Shown here in pieces: positions 16,542-23,371 of a DNA stretch of 31,033 bases. Position 1 is the stretch's first letter; every line of letters begins with the position of its first letter. The stretch comes from a virus, in IMG/VR virus record IMGVR_UViG_3300027728_000058, positions 1-31,033 of that record. One strand, given 5' to 3'. Made by a program: the position numbers and the translations under genes. Below the pieces are notes generated by a model that did not search any database, had not been told where the DNA came from, and saw nothing but the letters and a program-made list of their open reading frames with translations.

Positions 16542-17043
16542 ATGCTAGTGATTGTCCCCCGCGAACTGAAGATTGTTGTTCATCTTTAAGGTCACGAAAT
16601 GCGCCTTTAAAGCTTTCACGAATCTGTTGATACTTTGCAGCAGCATTTACAAGAGAGTTAATATTACCATCGCGACCATGCTCGATTGGTGTATTCTCCA
16701 TATAGTCTGCTAACCGGTCAAGCATTGTTTTTATTCCCCTGTACGCGCGCGAAGTTGGTGTTTCGTATAGCTTTTTTAAAACGTCAACAGCATTCATAAT
16801 CATCTCATCCTCAGTTGAAAACTCAGCTTCAAGTTCATTAAGAATAAGTTCTTCACGATCAATATCTGGTACATCAAAGAATGGATTAAGGTCAGGATTC
16901 ATACATGTCATATAAAAGGCATACTGGTAGATCTTAAGATAGTTTTCTGGATATTCATCCATAATTGCTTTAAGACTACGCATTGTATAACAGTGTTCTG
17001 TAGGAACAACTGCACCATTTTGGATATCAAATATTCTCACCAT
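16531..17043 (-). CDS. Probable terminase small subunit
   Basis: A 170-residue mainly helical protein directly upstream of TerL and overlapping it. Features seen: PDLNPFFDVPDIDREELIL near residues 50-68, FSTEDEMIMNAVDVLKKLY near 75-95, TSRAYRGIKTMLDRLADYM near 97-115, GRDGNI, and a C-terminal SVRGGQSLAYDQ. I recall this helical pattern in proteins upstream of TerL in Bacteroidota phages. Small terminases bind the packaging site and regulate TerL. No helix-turn-helix is obvious by eye, so the role is inferred mainly from order and overlap. Confidence 0.6.
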   Translation of the reverse strand: MVRIFDIQNGAVVPTEHCYTMRSLKAIMDEYPENYLKIYQYAFYMTCMNPDLNPFFDVPDIDREELILNELEAEFSTEDEMIMNAVDVLKKLYETPTSRAYRGIKTMLDRLADYMENTPIEHGRDGNINSLVNAAAKYQQIRESFKGAFRDLKDEQQSSVRGGQSLAYDQ

Positions 17044-17106
17044 TTTCTCTGTCTTTTATCTTTTTAGTAAAATGCGATGCTCTTACATAGCATTTAAAAT
17101 AGCCAT

Positions 17107-17913
17107 TTATCCTAGGAATTTAATGATGTCAATGACTTCTCTCTTTAAATAGGGTACATTGATAACATTTACACGTTTAACAATAAACTCACCACGCTCA
17201 TCTTTAAGATAAATAGGATAGCCATGGTTATCTGTACCAGAGCTTTCAAACTCAATATGGTGGATTTCCATTTTACCTGGTTTATAGCGAGGGTTGTGTT
17301 TGTTGATCATGTACATGTACAAACTTAACTGCAGGGCATAGTGGTTAAAATTACAATCATCAAGATGACCTAATGGTTTTTGCATTTTTTTACTAACCCC
17401 ATCCCAAGTTTTAAAACCTTCGCGTTTTATCTCCTTGTTAGTTTTATAGTCGATGATGTTGATCTTACCATTAATAATCTCAATTCTATCTGCTTGACCG
17501 CATATACGTGCTGACTTAAGATATGCAAAATGTTCAGGGTAAATACCTTCAACAAGATTTTGTTCTGGTGCATGTTTTACACCGTCAAACTCAATAGGTT
17601 TTACAATCTGTAGTGCACGACCTTCAATAGTTATTGTATCACAAGAGTATAGATCAGTCTCTCTTTGTTGGTGGTAAAAGGTACCCAGCGACATAGCCCG
17701 CTCAGACTCTGATTTCCAAATATTTTGAATCTCAGCTGGTGCCATACCATACCATTTAGATCTTTTATTTACAGAAGACTTCTTGGCTTGTGATACTGCG
17801 TCAAATGGTTCTTTGAATTTACTTACTACAGATGTTACGCTTGTCCACTTAATATTATCAGAGTCATTCGTCGAGATGTAAGTATGAGTCTCCGGGAGAA
17901 ATTTTACTGCCAT
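17107..17913 (-). CDS. PD-(D/E)XK nuclease, Cas4/RecB-like
   Basis: I choose the ATG at 17913 (MAVKFLPETHTYIS) over an upstream frame extension because the latter overlaps the zinc-finger gene and has no matching composition. The 268-residue protein shows the family order: a GTFYHQQRE motif near residues 77-85, CGQADRIEI (138-146) with Asp142, IIDYKTNKEI (153-162) with the D-x-K catalytic pair, and ALQLSLYMYM (193-202), the Q-x-x-x-Y helix. These mark an exonuclease-type fold cutting DNA with divalent metal. It could process recombination or packaging intermediates; it shares an operon with TerS, TerL and the IHF-like protein. No four-cysteine Fe-S cluster is visible, so it is not a typical Cas4. 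Confidence 0.85.
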   Translation of the reverse strand: MAVKFLPETHTYISTNDSDNIKWTSVTSVVSKFKEPFDAVSQAKKSSVNKRSKWYGMAPAEIQNIWKSESERAMSLGTFYHQQRETDLYSCDTITIEGRALQIVKPIEFDGVKHAPEQNLVEGIYPEHFAYLKSARICGQADRIEIINGKINIIDYKTNKEIKREGFKTWDGVSKKMQKPLGHLDDCNFNHYALQLSLYMYMINKHNPRYKPGKMEIHHIEFESSGTDNHGYPIYLKDERGEFIVKRVNVINVPYLKREVIDIIKFLG

Positions 17914-18094
17914 GATTAATTGAGTTGTTATTTGGGTTGATTTTTGAAAATATGTTTTCAACGAAGTCTGGTGGTAAACCAGTAATTTCATTGATAATTC
18001 TTTTGCCATAACATGTTGGGCAAATCTCAGTTGTATTTATTGTTGTTGGGCAGACACCTTTACCCAAACAAACAGGACATTTTTGAAAAGCCAT
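17864..18094 (-). CDS. Small DnaJ-like zinc-finger protein
   Basis: A 76-residue protein with two CxxCxGxx modules, CPVCLGKGVCP (6-16) and CPTCYGKR (25-32), resembling the CxxCxGxG repeats of DnaJ zinc centres. The rest is polar. Its ATG overlaps the previous stop (TAATG), and its 3' end overlaps the nuclease start by 50 nt in another frame. The overlap suggests tight translational coupling, though the C-terminal 16 residues might be incidental. Possible role as an RNA/DNA- or protein-binding adaptor; unknown. Confidence 0.6.
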   Translation of the reverse strand: MAFQKCPVCLGKGVCPTTINTTEICPTCYGKRIINEITGLPPDFVENIFSKINPNNNSINHGSKISPGDSYLHLDE

Positions 18095-18417
18095 TAGTAT
18101 TCTAGATTAAGGTTAGACTTTATTTGATTTTCTGTTTCTTCATCTGTTAACGCGTCCCAGCGATCATCATCACAGGCGCTAGACAAAGAACGTGTTTTCC
18201 ATTTAAGATTACAGCCACATAATGAACAACACGGTTGGGTACCTGGCATTAAACAAGATTTACCCTTTTTGTCAATGTAAGGGCACTTTTTACAAATTGA
18301 CATGCGCCCATCTGCAATCTGTTCTACACTTTCAGATGTAAAAATGGAGTTCTTGATACCCTCAAGAATTTTCTCCTTGTTGTTCCATATTTTGAGAAGA
18401 TCTATTTTTTTCATCAT
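18094..18417 (-). CDS. Cysteine-rich conserved phage protein
   Basis: A 107-residue protein, helical at the N-terminus (KIWNNKEKILEGIKNSIF), followed by a Cys cluster: MSICKKCPYIDKKGKSCLMP and QPCCSLCGCNLKWKTRSLSS. Spacing of the eight or so cysteines suggests two zinc sites. I recall this 'CxxCP...KGxxC..PGTQPCCxxCGCxLxxKTRSLSS' pattern from Bacteroidota phages, usually near terminase. Function unknown. It overlaps the IHF-like gene by 56 nt and is coupled to the following zinc-finger gene. Confidence 0.7.
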   Translation of the reverse strand: MMKKIDLLKIWNNKEKILEGIKNSIFTSESVEQIADGRMSICKKCPYIDKKGKSCLMPGTQPCCSLCGCNLKWKTRSLSSACDDDRWDALTDEETENQIKSNLNLEY

Positions 18418-18760
18418 AAAAGTTTTTCATGCGTTGTTTATCTTCAACTATATACGCTAAACCGCGTTCCAAGTCTACTAACTCTTCTTCATAAAGTTTT
18501 ACTAGTTTATAGTCTTGCATCGTATCTTTTTTAGAAAAGTTTACGATGCGATTGTATTTTTCAATTTTACGTCTAACAACATTTTCGCGCAAATTAAAAT
18601 CACCAAGACCATCAACTCTAATCTTTTTGTATTTAAGCTTAATGAGGGCCTGACGTAATTCTTTATAGTAAAAATCAACTATCTTAGTAAGGTCTGCTTC
18701 TGACATATTCATGTCTTCAGCAACTTCTGGAATAAATAATTTAAACTTATACGGGGTCAT
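18362..18760 (-). CDS. HU/IHF-like DNA-bending protein
   Basis: A 132-residue protein. The first 75 residues fit the IHF/HU pattern: VAEDMNMSEADLTKIVDFYY, then ELRQALIKLKYKKIRVDGLG and DFNLRENVVRRKIEKYNR. The 'I x V x G L G x F x L R' strand is the HU-family hallmark; in IHF this strand leads into the DNA-binding arm. A longer acidic helical tail (residues 80-132) is not part of standard HU. Phage HU/IHF-like proteins bend DNA for packaging, recombination or replication. It overlaps neighbours on both sides (14 and 56 nt), so it is co-translated within the packaging operon. Confidence 0.7.
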   Translation of the reverse strand: MTPYKFKLFIPEVAEDMNMSEADLTKIVDFYYKELRQALIKLKYKKIRVDGLGDFNLRENVVRRKIEKYNRIVNFSKKDTMQDYKLVKLYEEELVDLERGLAYIVEDKQRMKNFYDEKNRSSQNMEQQGENS

Positions 18761-19109
18761 TAGATATCATTTTAATATCCAAAAATACAGGATGCTCAGT
18801 AACTATCTTTATATCAGAGTTTACGTAAATAGTCCTAGACTTCTTACGTTTAAAAACTAGATTTTTAGTTTGCAGCTTTACCACCAGATTTCTTACAGAT
18901 TGAGGATTTGAGAGAATATCTTGATCAACTATGTGTTGACAAAAAGGAATTAACTCAAACTCACCCAATACTGCAAGATGTGATAGACATTCAATTTCAG
19001 TTTCAGTAATGTTAATACCACTAACTAAACAGTGGTGCCAGAACTGATACTTGATAATGTCAGCAACACTTAATCTAGTTCTTTTTTGAACTTGATTAAC
19101 TATTGCCAT
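18747..19109 (-). CDS. Conserved phage protein, possible winged-helix
   Basis: A 120-residue protein. Helices at IIKYQFWHHCLVSG and ETEIECLSHLAVLGEF, a third near SVRNLVVKLQTKNLVFKRKK with basic residues, and a short beta segment SRTIYVNSDIKIV. The helix-helix-helix-strand order with a basic third helix and hairpin resembles winged-helix DNA-binding proteins, but it is a guess by shape. It is second gene after the promoter at 19.4 kb, a position suitable for a regulator or a replication/packaging accessory protein. Confidence 0.55.
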   Translation of the reverse strand: MAIVNQVQKRTRLSVADIIKYQFWHHCLVSGINITETEIECLSHLAVLGEFELIPFCQHIVDQDILSNPQSVRNLVVKLQTKNLVFKRKKSRTIYVNSDIKIVTEHPVFLDIKMISNDPV

Positions 19110-19110
19110 C

Positions 19111-19371
19111 TTATGCTTTTTTTAGTTTACGAGATGCAGGATCACCAGCAGAATCTGGATTAGGTTCTTCTTCAGGTTCTGGTGCCATAAACTGAGCAAC
19201 CTTTACTTGAATCATAAACCTGTTAGCACGCGTTTCTTCAATCTTAGTAAGCAACTCTTCATACTCAAGTTGCTTCTTTAAGAAAGGAATAGTTTTCTTG
19301 TAATGCGCATCTAACTCTTCTCTACGCATTTCAAGTTGTTCTGGACTTAGGTGTTCTTGTTGGTTTTCCAT
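19111..19371 (-). CDS. Small acidic-ended helical protein, first gene of the packaging operon
   Basis: Start at the ATG at 19371 because a clear promoter ends just upstream; reading further to 19470 would cross the promoter and terminator. The 86-residue protein MENQQEHLSPEQLEMRREEL has a long charged helix (YKKTIPFLKKQLEYEELLTK, IEETRANRFMIQVKVAQFMA) and a proline/glutamate-rich tail (PEPEEEPNPDSAGD) ending SRKLKKA. No family recognised. Two bases separate its stop from the next ATG. Confidence 0.65.
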   Translation of the reverse strand: MENQQEHLSPEQLEMRREELDAHYKKTIPFLKKQLEYEELLTKIEETRANRFMIQVKVAQFMAPEPEEEPNPDSAGDPASRKLKKA

Positions 19372-19387
19372 ATTGATAAAGTTTACA

Positions 19388-19419
19388 CAAATATACAAAA
19401 AATATTTAAAGTGTACAAA
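19388..19419 (-). promoter_or_regulatory. Bacteroidota-type promoter for the packaging operon
   Basis: On the minus strand TTTG (-33 box, 19416-19419) is followed after 20 nt by TATATTTG (-7 box, 19388-19395), matching the TTTG - about 20 - TAnnTTTG consensus of Bacteroidota. The ATG of the first packaging-operon gene lies 16 nt beyond, so the leader is very short. The promoter begins inside the T-tract of the preceding terminator. Confidence 0.7.
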
Positions 19420-19449
19420 AAAGAAACCCCGCAGTGACCAGCTGCGGGG
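19415..19449 (-). terminator. Intrinsic terminator closing the lysis block
   Basis: Minus strand CCCCGCAG pairs with CTGCGGGG (19442-19449 with 19427-19434; 8 bp GC-rich, 7-nt loop), followed by TTTCTTTTTT. It lies 25 nt after the last lysis gene and 8 nt before the next operon's -33 box, a compact operon boundary. Confidence 0.93.
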
Positions 19450-19473
19450 AATCATATAACCAAAAAACACATA

Positions 19474-19896
19474 TTAAGACGCAGCAAATATAACAATTAA
19501 AATAACAAGTAGACCACCAATCACACTTCCTATTACAGTTCTTTTCTTAATTTTTCTTTCTAGCTTGTTAATATTTTTGTCTTTTACAGTAATAATTTCA
19601 GTATAAACACTATCCTTATTATATACCAAAGAATCTTTTGTAATTATAGACCGTTGTAAGTCCTTGTTAATCAGGATTAATTCCTGACAATCTGTGGCAA
19701 CTCTTTCTAAACTATCTAGCTGAATACTAGCAAAGTCATAGTTTACATGAAGTAAATTAAGGTTCTTAACCTGGGCCCGGGAAATAGCTACAACCGTATC
19801 ACTTTCTAGAACTATAATCCTGGGATATCCAACTTGCGAAAAACACAAATGAGGCAGAATCGCTAAGATGACTAACATAATTAACTTTTTCATCAC
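19474..19896 (-). CDS. Spanin-like periplasmic coiled-coil protein with C-terminal membrane anchor
   Basis: A 140-residue protein. It has a signal-peptide-like N-terminus, MKKLIMLVILAILPHLCFSQ (a signal-peptidase I style AxS/Q end; a lipobox is not convincing), a helical coiled-coil middle (VKNLNLLHVNYDFASIQLDS onward to KNINKLERKIKKR), and a hydrophobic C-terminus (SVIGGLLVILIVIFAAS). It overlaps the previous gene by 98 nt, reminiscent of Rz/Rz1 pairs. Its neighbours include a holin-like protein and an amidase. A role in outer-membrane disruption at lysis is inferred; the C-terminal anchor differs from classical o-spanins, so it may act as a single-piece spanin. Confidence 0.6.
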   Translation of the reverse strand: MMKKLIMLVILAILPHLCFSQVGYPRIIVLESDTVVAISRAQVKNLNLLHVNYDFASIQLDSLERVATDCQELILINKDLQRSIITKDSLVYNKDSVYTEIITVKDKNINKLERKIKKRTVIGSVIGGLLVILIVIFAAS

Positions 19897-20158
19897 GCTG
19901 TTTTTTAATTTGTTTGACGTTTACCAGTGTAATATTAACCTGGTTTGATATTTTATCAGCTTGCACATTTAAAGTTTTAATTTCTGTATTTACTGAATCA
20001 ATCTTCTTACCAAGAGAATAGAGCTCTAATTCAAGTTTAGTCGTTGAGTCAAGAGGCTCATCAACAGTAAAGTATTTATCAAGCATGAAAAATATGATCA
20101 TCCCAATACCAAACAGTGATACGTAGCGCACAATTCTATCAAATAATTCTAGGCTCAT
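19799..20158 (-). CDS. i-spanin-like protein, N-terminal membrane anchor and coiled coil
   Basis: A 119-residue protein. It has one N-terminal membrane segment (YVSLFGIGMIIFFMLDKYF) and then a periplasmic heptad-rich region (LELELYSLGKKIDSVNTEIK, TLNVQADKISNQVNITLVNV, KQIKKQRDEK). This matches the design of the inner-membrane Rz subunit. The final 98 nt overlap the next gene in another frame. It stands between the holin-like and second spanin-like genes, consistent with a lysis cassette. No sequence match to a named spanin was possible by eye. Confidence 0.6.
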   Translation of the reverse strand: MSLELFDRIVRYVSLFGIGMIIFFMLDKYFTVDEPLDSTTKLELELYSLGKKIDSVNTEIKTLNVQADKISNQVNITLVNVKQIKKQRDEKVNYVSHLSDSASFVFFASWISQDYSSRK

Positions 20159-20181
20159 AAACTACCAATTAGGTATTAAAA

Positions 20182-20646
20182 TTATTCAACATTACGTTGC
20201 TCACGAAAATCAACAAGTGTTTTGATTGTTTTTTTAATCTTATTCACAAACTCAAATACTCTGTCTGTTATACCTTTTCCCGTAGTCCATTTAACTTTCT
20301 CATCAACAGATGTGTACTCTATCCATATTAAAAAGAGCGCAGTGAATAATGTTGAAAGATAATCTTGCGGAAAATAATGCAGTACAAACTTGTTAAGAAT
20401 CCATACATCTAAAAGATATATGAATACTAGACCTCCGCCATAGGTCATCATCTTTAGGGTAAAGCCTTCCCTAGTTTTTTTACTTGTTACTTCTTTACCT
20501 TCTCTTTTAGCATACCACCGGCCAACAAAGGTGTCAGCAACTACCGCAAAAAATACTAGCACTAACAAAGGTGCCAGGGGCATAAAAAATGTAATCAGTG
20601 TTGAAATATAGGCTAGTATTGCGCTTTTATATGAAATCTTTTCCAT
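20182..20646 (-). CDS. Holin-like membrane protein
   Basis: A 154-residue protein with three to four hydrophobic segments: ISTLITFFMPLAPLLVLVFF (near 14-33), MMTYGGGLVFIYLLDVWIL (near 66-84) and TLFTALFLIWIEYTSV, with a basic tail. The order and the segment VVADTFVGRWYAKREGKEV resemble the TcdE/phage holin family 4. Holins form membrane lesions that release or activate the endolysin. It is followed immediately by spanin-like genes and preceded by tail genes, with the amidase four genes upstream, completing a lysis set. Confidence 0.75.
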   Translation of the reverse strand: MEKISYKSAILAYISTLITFFMPLAPLLVLVFFAVVADTFVGRWYAKREGKEVTSKKTREGFTLKMMTYGGGLVFIYLLDVWILNKFVLHYFPQDYLSTLFTALFLIWIEYTSVDEKVKWTTGKGITDRVFEFVNKIKKTIKTLVDFREQRNVE

Positions 20647-20687
20647 TGTTTTAACTTACTATATAATATACAATTTTTTTGCGGGTA

Positions 20688-21812
20688 TTACAAGAATGCT
20701 GCTAATTGAGCACCTGTACTTTGTACTGTAGATGCATCTTTTAATCTTTCTCCTATGCTATTAGGTGTAGTGATACTTGCTAGTGGTACATTCCAGATAT
20801 CTGTAGCATTTAGATAACCTGTGCCTACTGTATTATCTACTGGTACACCAATACTTACTGCTGCTGCAGGAGGTACAGCACAAATTCCAGTTAGGTTATT
20901 TGTTGGGCCGTAAACTACACCAGTACGCACATTTGCCTTTGCTGGGTGACCTGTGGCCACTCCGGCAGTATATAATGGATTTAAAACATTTGTAGTACTT
21001 CTTGTCCTCCACTCTAATTGTTGACCATCAAAAGTTTTAATCATATAAGGAGCAACACTAAAGTCATTGAAATTATAAATAATTCCAGCCATTTTGAGAA
21101 CAGTGCCATATACAACAATTTGTCCAGCTGATATAGTGCTACCTATAATATTGCACTGGGCATTTGTATTTCCATACGGTAAAGAAGAAATAACCTCTGT
21201 TCCAGCCATAGCAATAGCACTCCCAGTCAGATTATATACTCCATTATTTGCGATTACAATAGCTCTTCCGTTAAGCGATGTATTTGATGTCGTTGCTCCA
21301 TACACATTACCAGTATGGTTAACTGTGCAGTTTGCACCAACAAAAACCACATGTTGGTCACCTTGATAAGGCCCTGTTATAATATTGCCAGTTATGTTAA
21401 CAGTTACATTGGAGCCTGACATATTTAGTGCTCCTGAGTTTCCAGTTGTATCATTGGTTATATTTCCAATTATATTTAAGGTCAGGTTTGAGCCAGTAAT
21501 ATAAATTAGACTCATCCACCAACCTTCAAAATTTGGAGCTATTTTATATACACCTAAACCTGTAAATGTTAATGTTCTAGATGCAGTTATATAAAATCCA
21601 CTATATGATCCGCTTGCTATTCCTGTTGTTGAATTGTTTCTTATAGACGCAACTGTAATATTTTGGTCAATAGTAACTTGGTAGCTATTTGAATATACAT
21701 CATCACTTGCCCCCGGCAATACCGTAGAAGCTACAAAACTGCCGCTTGAATTATCTTGCCATGTTGCCAAGTTTGACCAGTTGCCGTTTGCTACGGCCTT
21801 GTAATTAGCCAT
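20688..21812 (-). CDS. Tail fibre protein with beta-helix and conserved C-terminal tail
   Basis: A 374-residue protein. N-terminal ANGNWSNLATWQDNSS and LPGASDDVYSNSYQVTIDQN resemble a G8-like/beta-helix start. A middle region is full of short Asn/Thr/Gly-rich turns (GSNVTVNITGNIITG, GANCTVNHTGNVYGATT) typical of right-handed beta-helices. The end WNVPLASITTPNSIGERLKD, then ASTVQSTGAQLAAFL matches a tail-end motif frequent in phage fibre proteins. It probably binds host surface glycans. It is the last gene of the tail block before the holin-like gene. Confidence 0.7.
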   Translation of the reverse strand: MANYKAVANGNWSNLATWQDNSSGSFVASTVLPGASDDVYSNSYQVTIDQNITVASIRNNSTTGIASGSYSGFYITASRTLTFTGLGVYKIAPNFEGWWMSLIYITGSNLTLNIIGNITNDTTGNSGALNMSGSNVTVNITGNIITGPYQGDQHVVFVGANCTVNHTGNVYGATTSNTSLNGRAIVIANNGVYNLTGSAIAMAGTEVISSLPYGNTNAQCNIIGSTISAGQIVVYGTVLKMAGIIYNFNDFSVAPYMIKTFDGQQLEWRTRSTTNVLNPLYTAGVATGHPAKANVRTGVVYGPTNNLTGICAVPPAAAVSIGVPVDNTVGTGYLNATDIWNVPLASITTPNSIGERLKDASTVQSTGAQLAAFL

Positions 21813-21815
21813 AAC

Positions 21816-22109
21816 TTAAAGCCCTTTAGCGTTAATGTACTCTTGTAATGCCTCGGTAATCTTGGCAAATGCAGTTAATGCATCTGTATCACCTGAAGTA
21901 GTTACATCTCCATATACAATAGGTACATCATATTGAGATAGGTCTTCAGGTCTAATTACATTACCATCTTCATCATGGGTGTAATACTGTAGTCTAATTG
22001 CTACAGTTTGACCAATTTCTTCTTCTCTGAATAGAGGCATTGATGATAAAGATGCCGCCACCTTATCATAGGTAACTCCCTCAACAACAATAGGTTTATT
22101 AGTATTCAT
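21816..22109 (-). CDS. Small protein of the tail block, unknown function
   Basis: A 97-residue acidic protein (MNTNKPIVVEGVTYDKVAAS) with a beta-rich middle (GQTVAIRLQYYTHDEDGNVI) and a C-terminal helix (DALTAFAKITEALQEYINAK). No recognised family. It lies between the amidase and the beta-helix fibre with only 3-4 nt gaps to either side, so it is transcribed with them. It could be a fibre chaperone or a virion protein; nothing decides between these. Confidence 0.55.
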   Translation of the reverse strand: MNTNKPIVVEGVTYDKVAASLSSMPLFREEEIGQTVAIRLQYYTHDEDGNVIRPEDLSQYDVPIVYGDVTTSGDTDALTAFAKITEALQEYINAKGL

Positions 22110-22113
22110 AGTT

Positions 22114-22593
22114 TCAATGATTATTATTTAACATTTCCAGAATCATTTCTTTGATAGCTTTTTCAGCTCTTGGATCTACATCAGCTTTTCTCCCTGGGCA
22201 TATCTCTCGATGTGTAGTTATCCTGTCAATACCAAAGTTATAGAGTTTCATTTTGGCTACACACCATTCAGCAACACTATTAATCTCATCTTCATTTAGT
22301 AAACGCTTACTAGTATTACCAGTTACCGCTATACCCAACAGAAAGTTATTACAATGTTGCTTGCCTTTAAAAGAAGATACACCAGCATGCCATGCCCTTT
22401 TATTATCAGGGACTAATATAGTTCTATTCCCATCAGTGTTTACTAAACAATGGTATGACACCTTGCTTTTTGGGGATAAAATCCAAGATTCTGAGCCCAC
22501 AAAATTACCTGCAGAGTGATGCAATACAATCCCAGTAGGTTGTAGCACTCTAGATTTATTAGGAGATTCTTTAAAAACTTCTGTGTAGTTCAT
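22114..22593 (-). CDS. N-acetylmuramoyl-L-alanine amidase (endolysin)
   Basis: A 159-residue protein of the Amidase_2/PGRP (T7-lysozyme-like) family, which cuts the bond between muramic acid and the stem peptide in peptidoglycan. Landmarks: GIVLHHSAG (21-29) with the zinc-binding His, SYHCLVNTDG (47-56), AWHAGVSSF (67-75), GIAVTGN (87-93), THREICPGRKADVDP (127-141) with His128 and the late acidic/Cys ligand near 132-140. No signal peptide or cell-wall anchor is seen, so it needs the holin for export. About the size of a stand-alone catalytic domain. It is embedded among tail genes and not beside the holin. Confidence 0.9.
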   Translation of the reverse strand: MNYTEVFKESPNKSRVLQPTGIVLHHSAGNFVGSESWILSPKSKVSYHCLVNTDGNRTILVPDNKRAWHAGVSSFKGKQHCNNFLLGIAVTGNTSKRLLNEDEINSVAEWCVAKMKLYNFGIDRITTHREICPGRKADVDPRAEKAIKEMILEMLNNNH

Positions 22594-22598
22594 AACAA

Positions 22599-23132
22599 TT
22601 AAGTATAAGGTACTATATATCTATTAGTCCACGCGACATTATTAGCGCTAAGTGTTGTAGTGCTTCCGTTATTATTTACTTGGATTCTATCTATATCCCA
22701 AAAGGGATCGGTTTGTGGTACACCTATTGGTGCCACCCCGCAATAACTATAAGGACTTACCCAATCACTTTCTGTTTGTAAGAGAAGCTGTCCCGGGCTA
22801 TATGTAGCCGTGAGTCTGTTAGTCCAGGCAACATTATACGCAGATGAAAATATTACATCACCGGTATTTGTTATTTCTAGCCTGTCAATTTGCCACACTG
22901 GATCTGTATCTAGTGCCCCCGTGGGCGCGGTGCCGCAGTAAGAATAAGGTGCAACCCAGTCATGTCTGTATTCACCTACTACAGGTATACCACCTCCACC
23001 ACTAGATACTGGTTTATATGTACCATCATCAGCCAAATAGCTATTGCCTGAACCCCCTTTTGTAAGGACTTCAACCACATCCCAATTAAAGTGAACGTGT
23101 TGTTTTTGCCTATCTGCCCAAGTTTGTTTCAC
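22599..23132 (-). CDS. Tail protein with internal tandem duplication
   Basis: A 177-residue protein. After a helical and glycine-rich N-terminus (residues 1-58, including GGGGIPVVGEYRHDW) come two related repeats of about 55 residues. Repeat 1 has WVAPYSYCGTAPTGALDTDP, IDRLEITNTGDV and NVAWTNRL; repeat 2 has WVSPYSYCGVAPIGVPQTDP, IDRIQVNNNGST and NVAWTNRY. The duplicated beta units probably form an adhesin-like or fibre-tip module. It stands between the amidase and a short tail protein, so it may bind host sugars; function unproved. Confidence 0.6.
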   Translation of the reverse strand: MKQTWADRQKQHVHFNWDVVEVLTKGGSGNSYLADDGTYKPVSSGGGGIPVVGEYRHDWVAPYSYCGTAPTGALDTDPVWQIDRLEITNTGDVIFSSAYNVAWTNRLTATYSPGQLLLQTESDWVSPYSYCGVAPIGVPQTDPFWDIDRIQVNNNGSTTTLSANNVAWTNRYIVPYT

Positions 23133-23134
23133 CG

Positions 23135-23371
23135 CTACGACATATTATCATTTAGTTCAAACTCAGTTGGTACACCGAGTACTGGCAACAAAGGTTCAGC
23201 ATAAAGAATATACCAGAATACAGGAACATTTTGACTAGCATAGTAGTAATCTACATACTCTTGTGTAACATTAGTATCATTTACTGGAATACCATAATAC
23301 GCAGCGCATGCAGATTTTGCTAAGATCGCACTTTGCTCGGTATTATATTTATAACCATTACGGATAGACAT
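23135..23371 (-). CDS. Short tail-block protein, unknown
   Basis: A 78-residue protein, MSIRNGYKYNTEQSAILAKS, with an aromatic-rich helix (EYVDYYYASQNVPVFWYILY) and an acidic end ELNDNMS. Its start overlaps the preceding LamG-type gene by 14 nt and it ends 2 nt before the next ATG. The compact coupling suggests a tail or fibre-assembly function. No family recognised. Confidence 0.55.
   Translation of the reverse strand: MSIRNGYKYNTEQSAILAKSACAAYYGIPVNDTNVTQEYVDYYYASQNVPVFWYILYAEPLLPVLGVPTEFELNDNMS

Noticed and set aside
17044-17106. Terminator between the nuclease and TerS genes
   Set aside because: A weak AAATGC/GCATTT hairpin exists on the minus strand, but it has a long loop and lacks a good T-tract.
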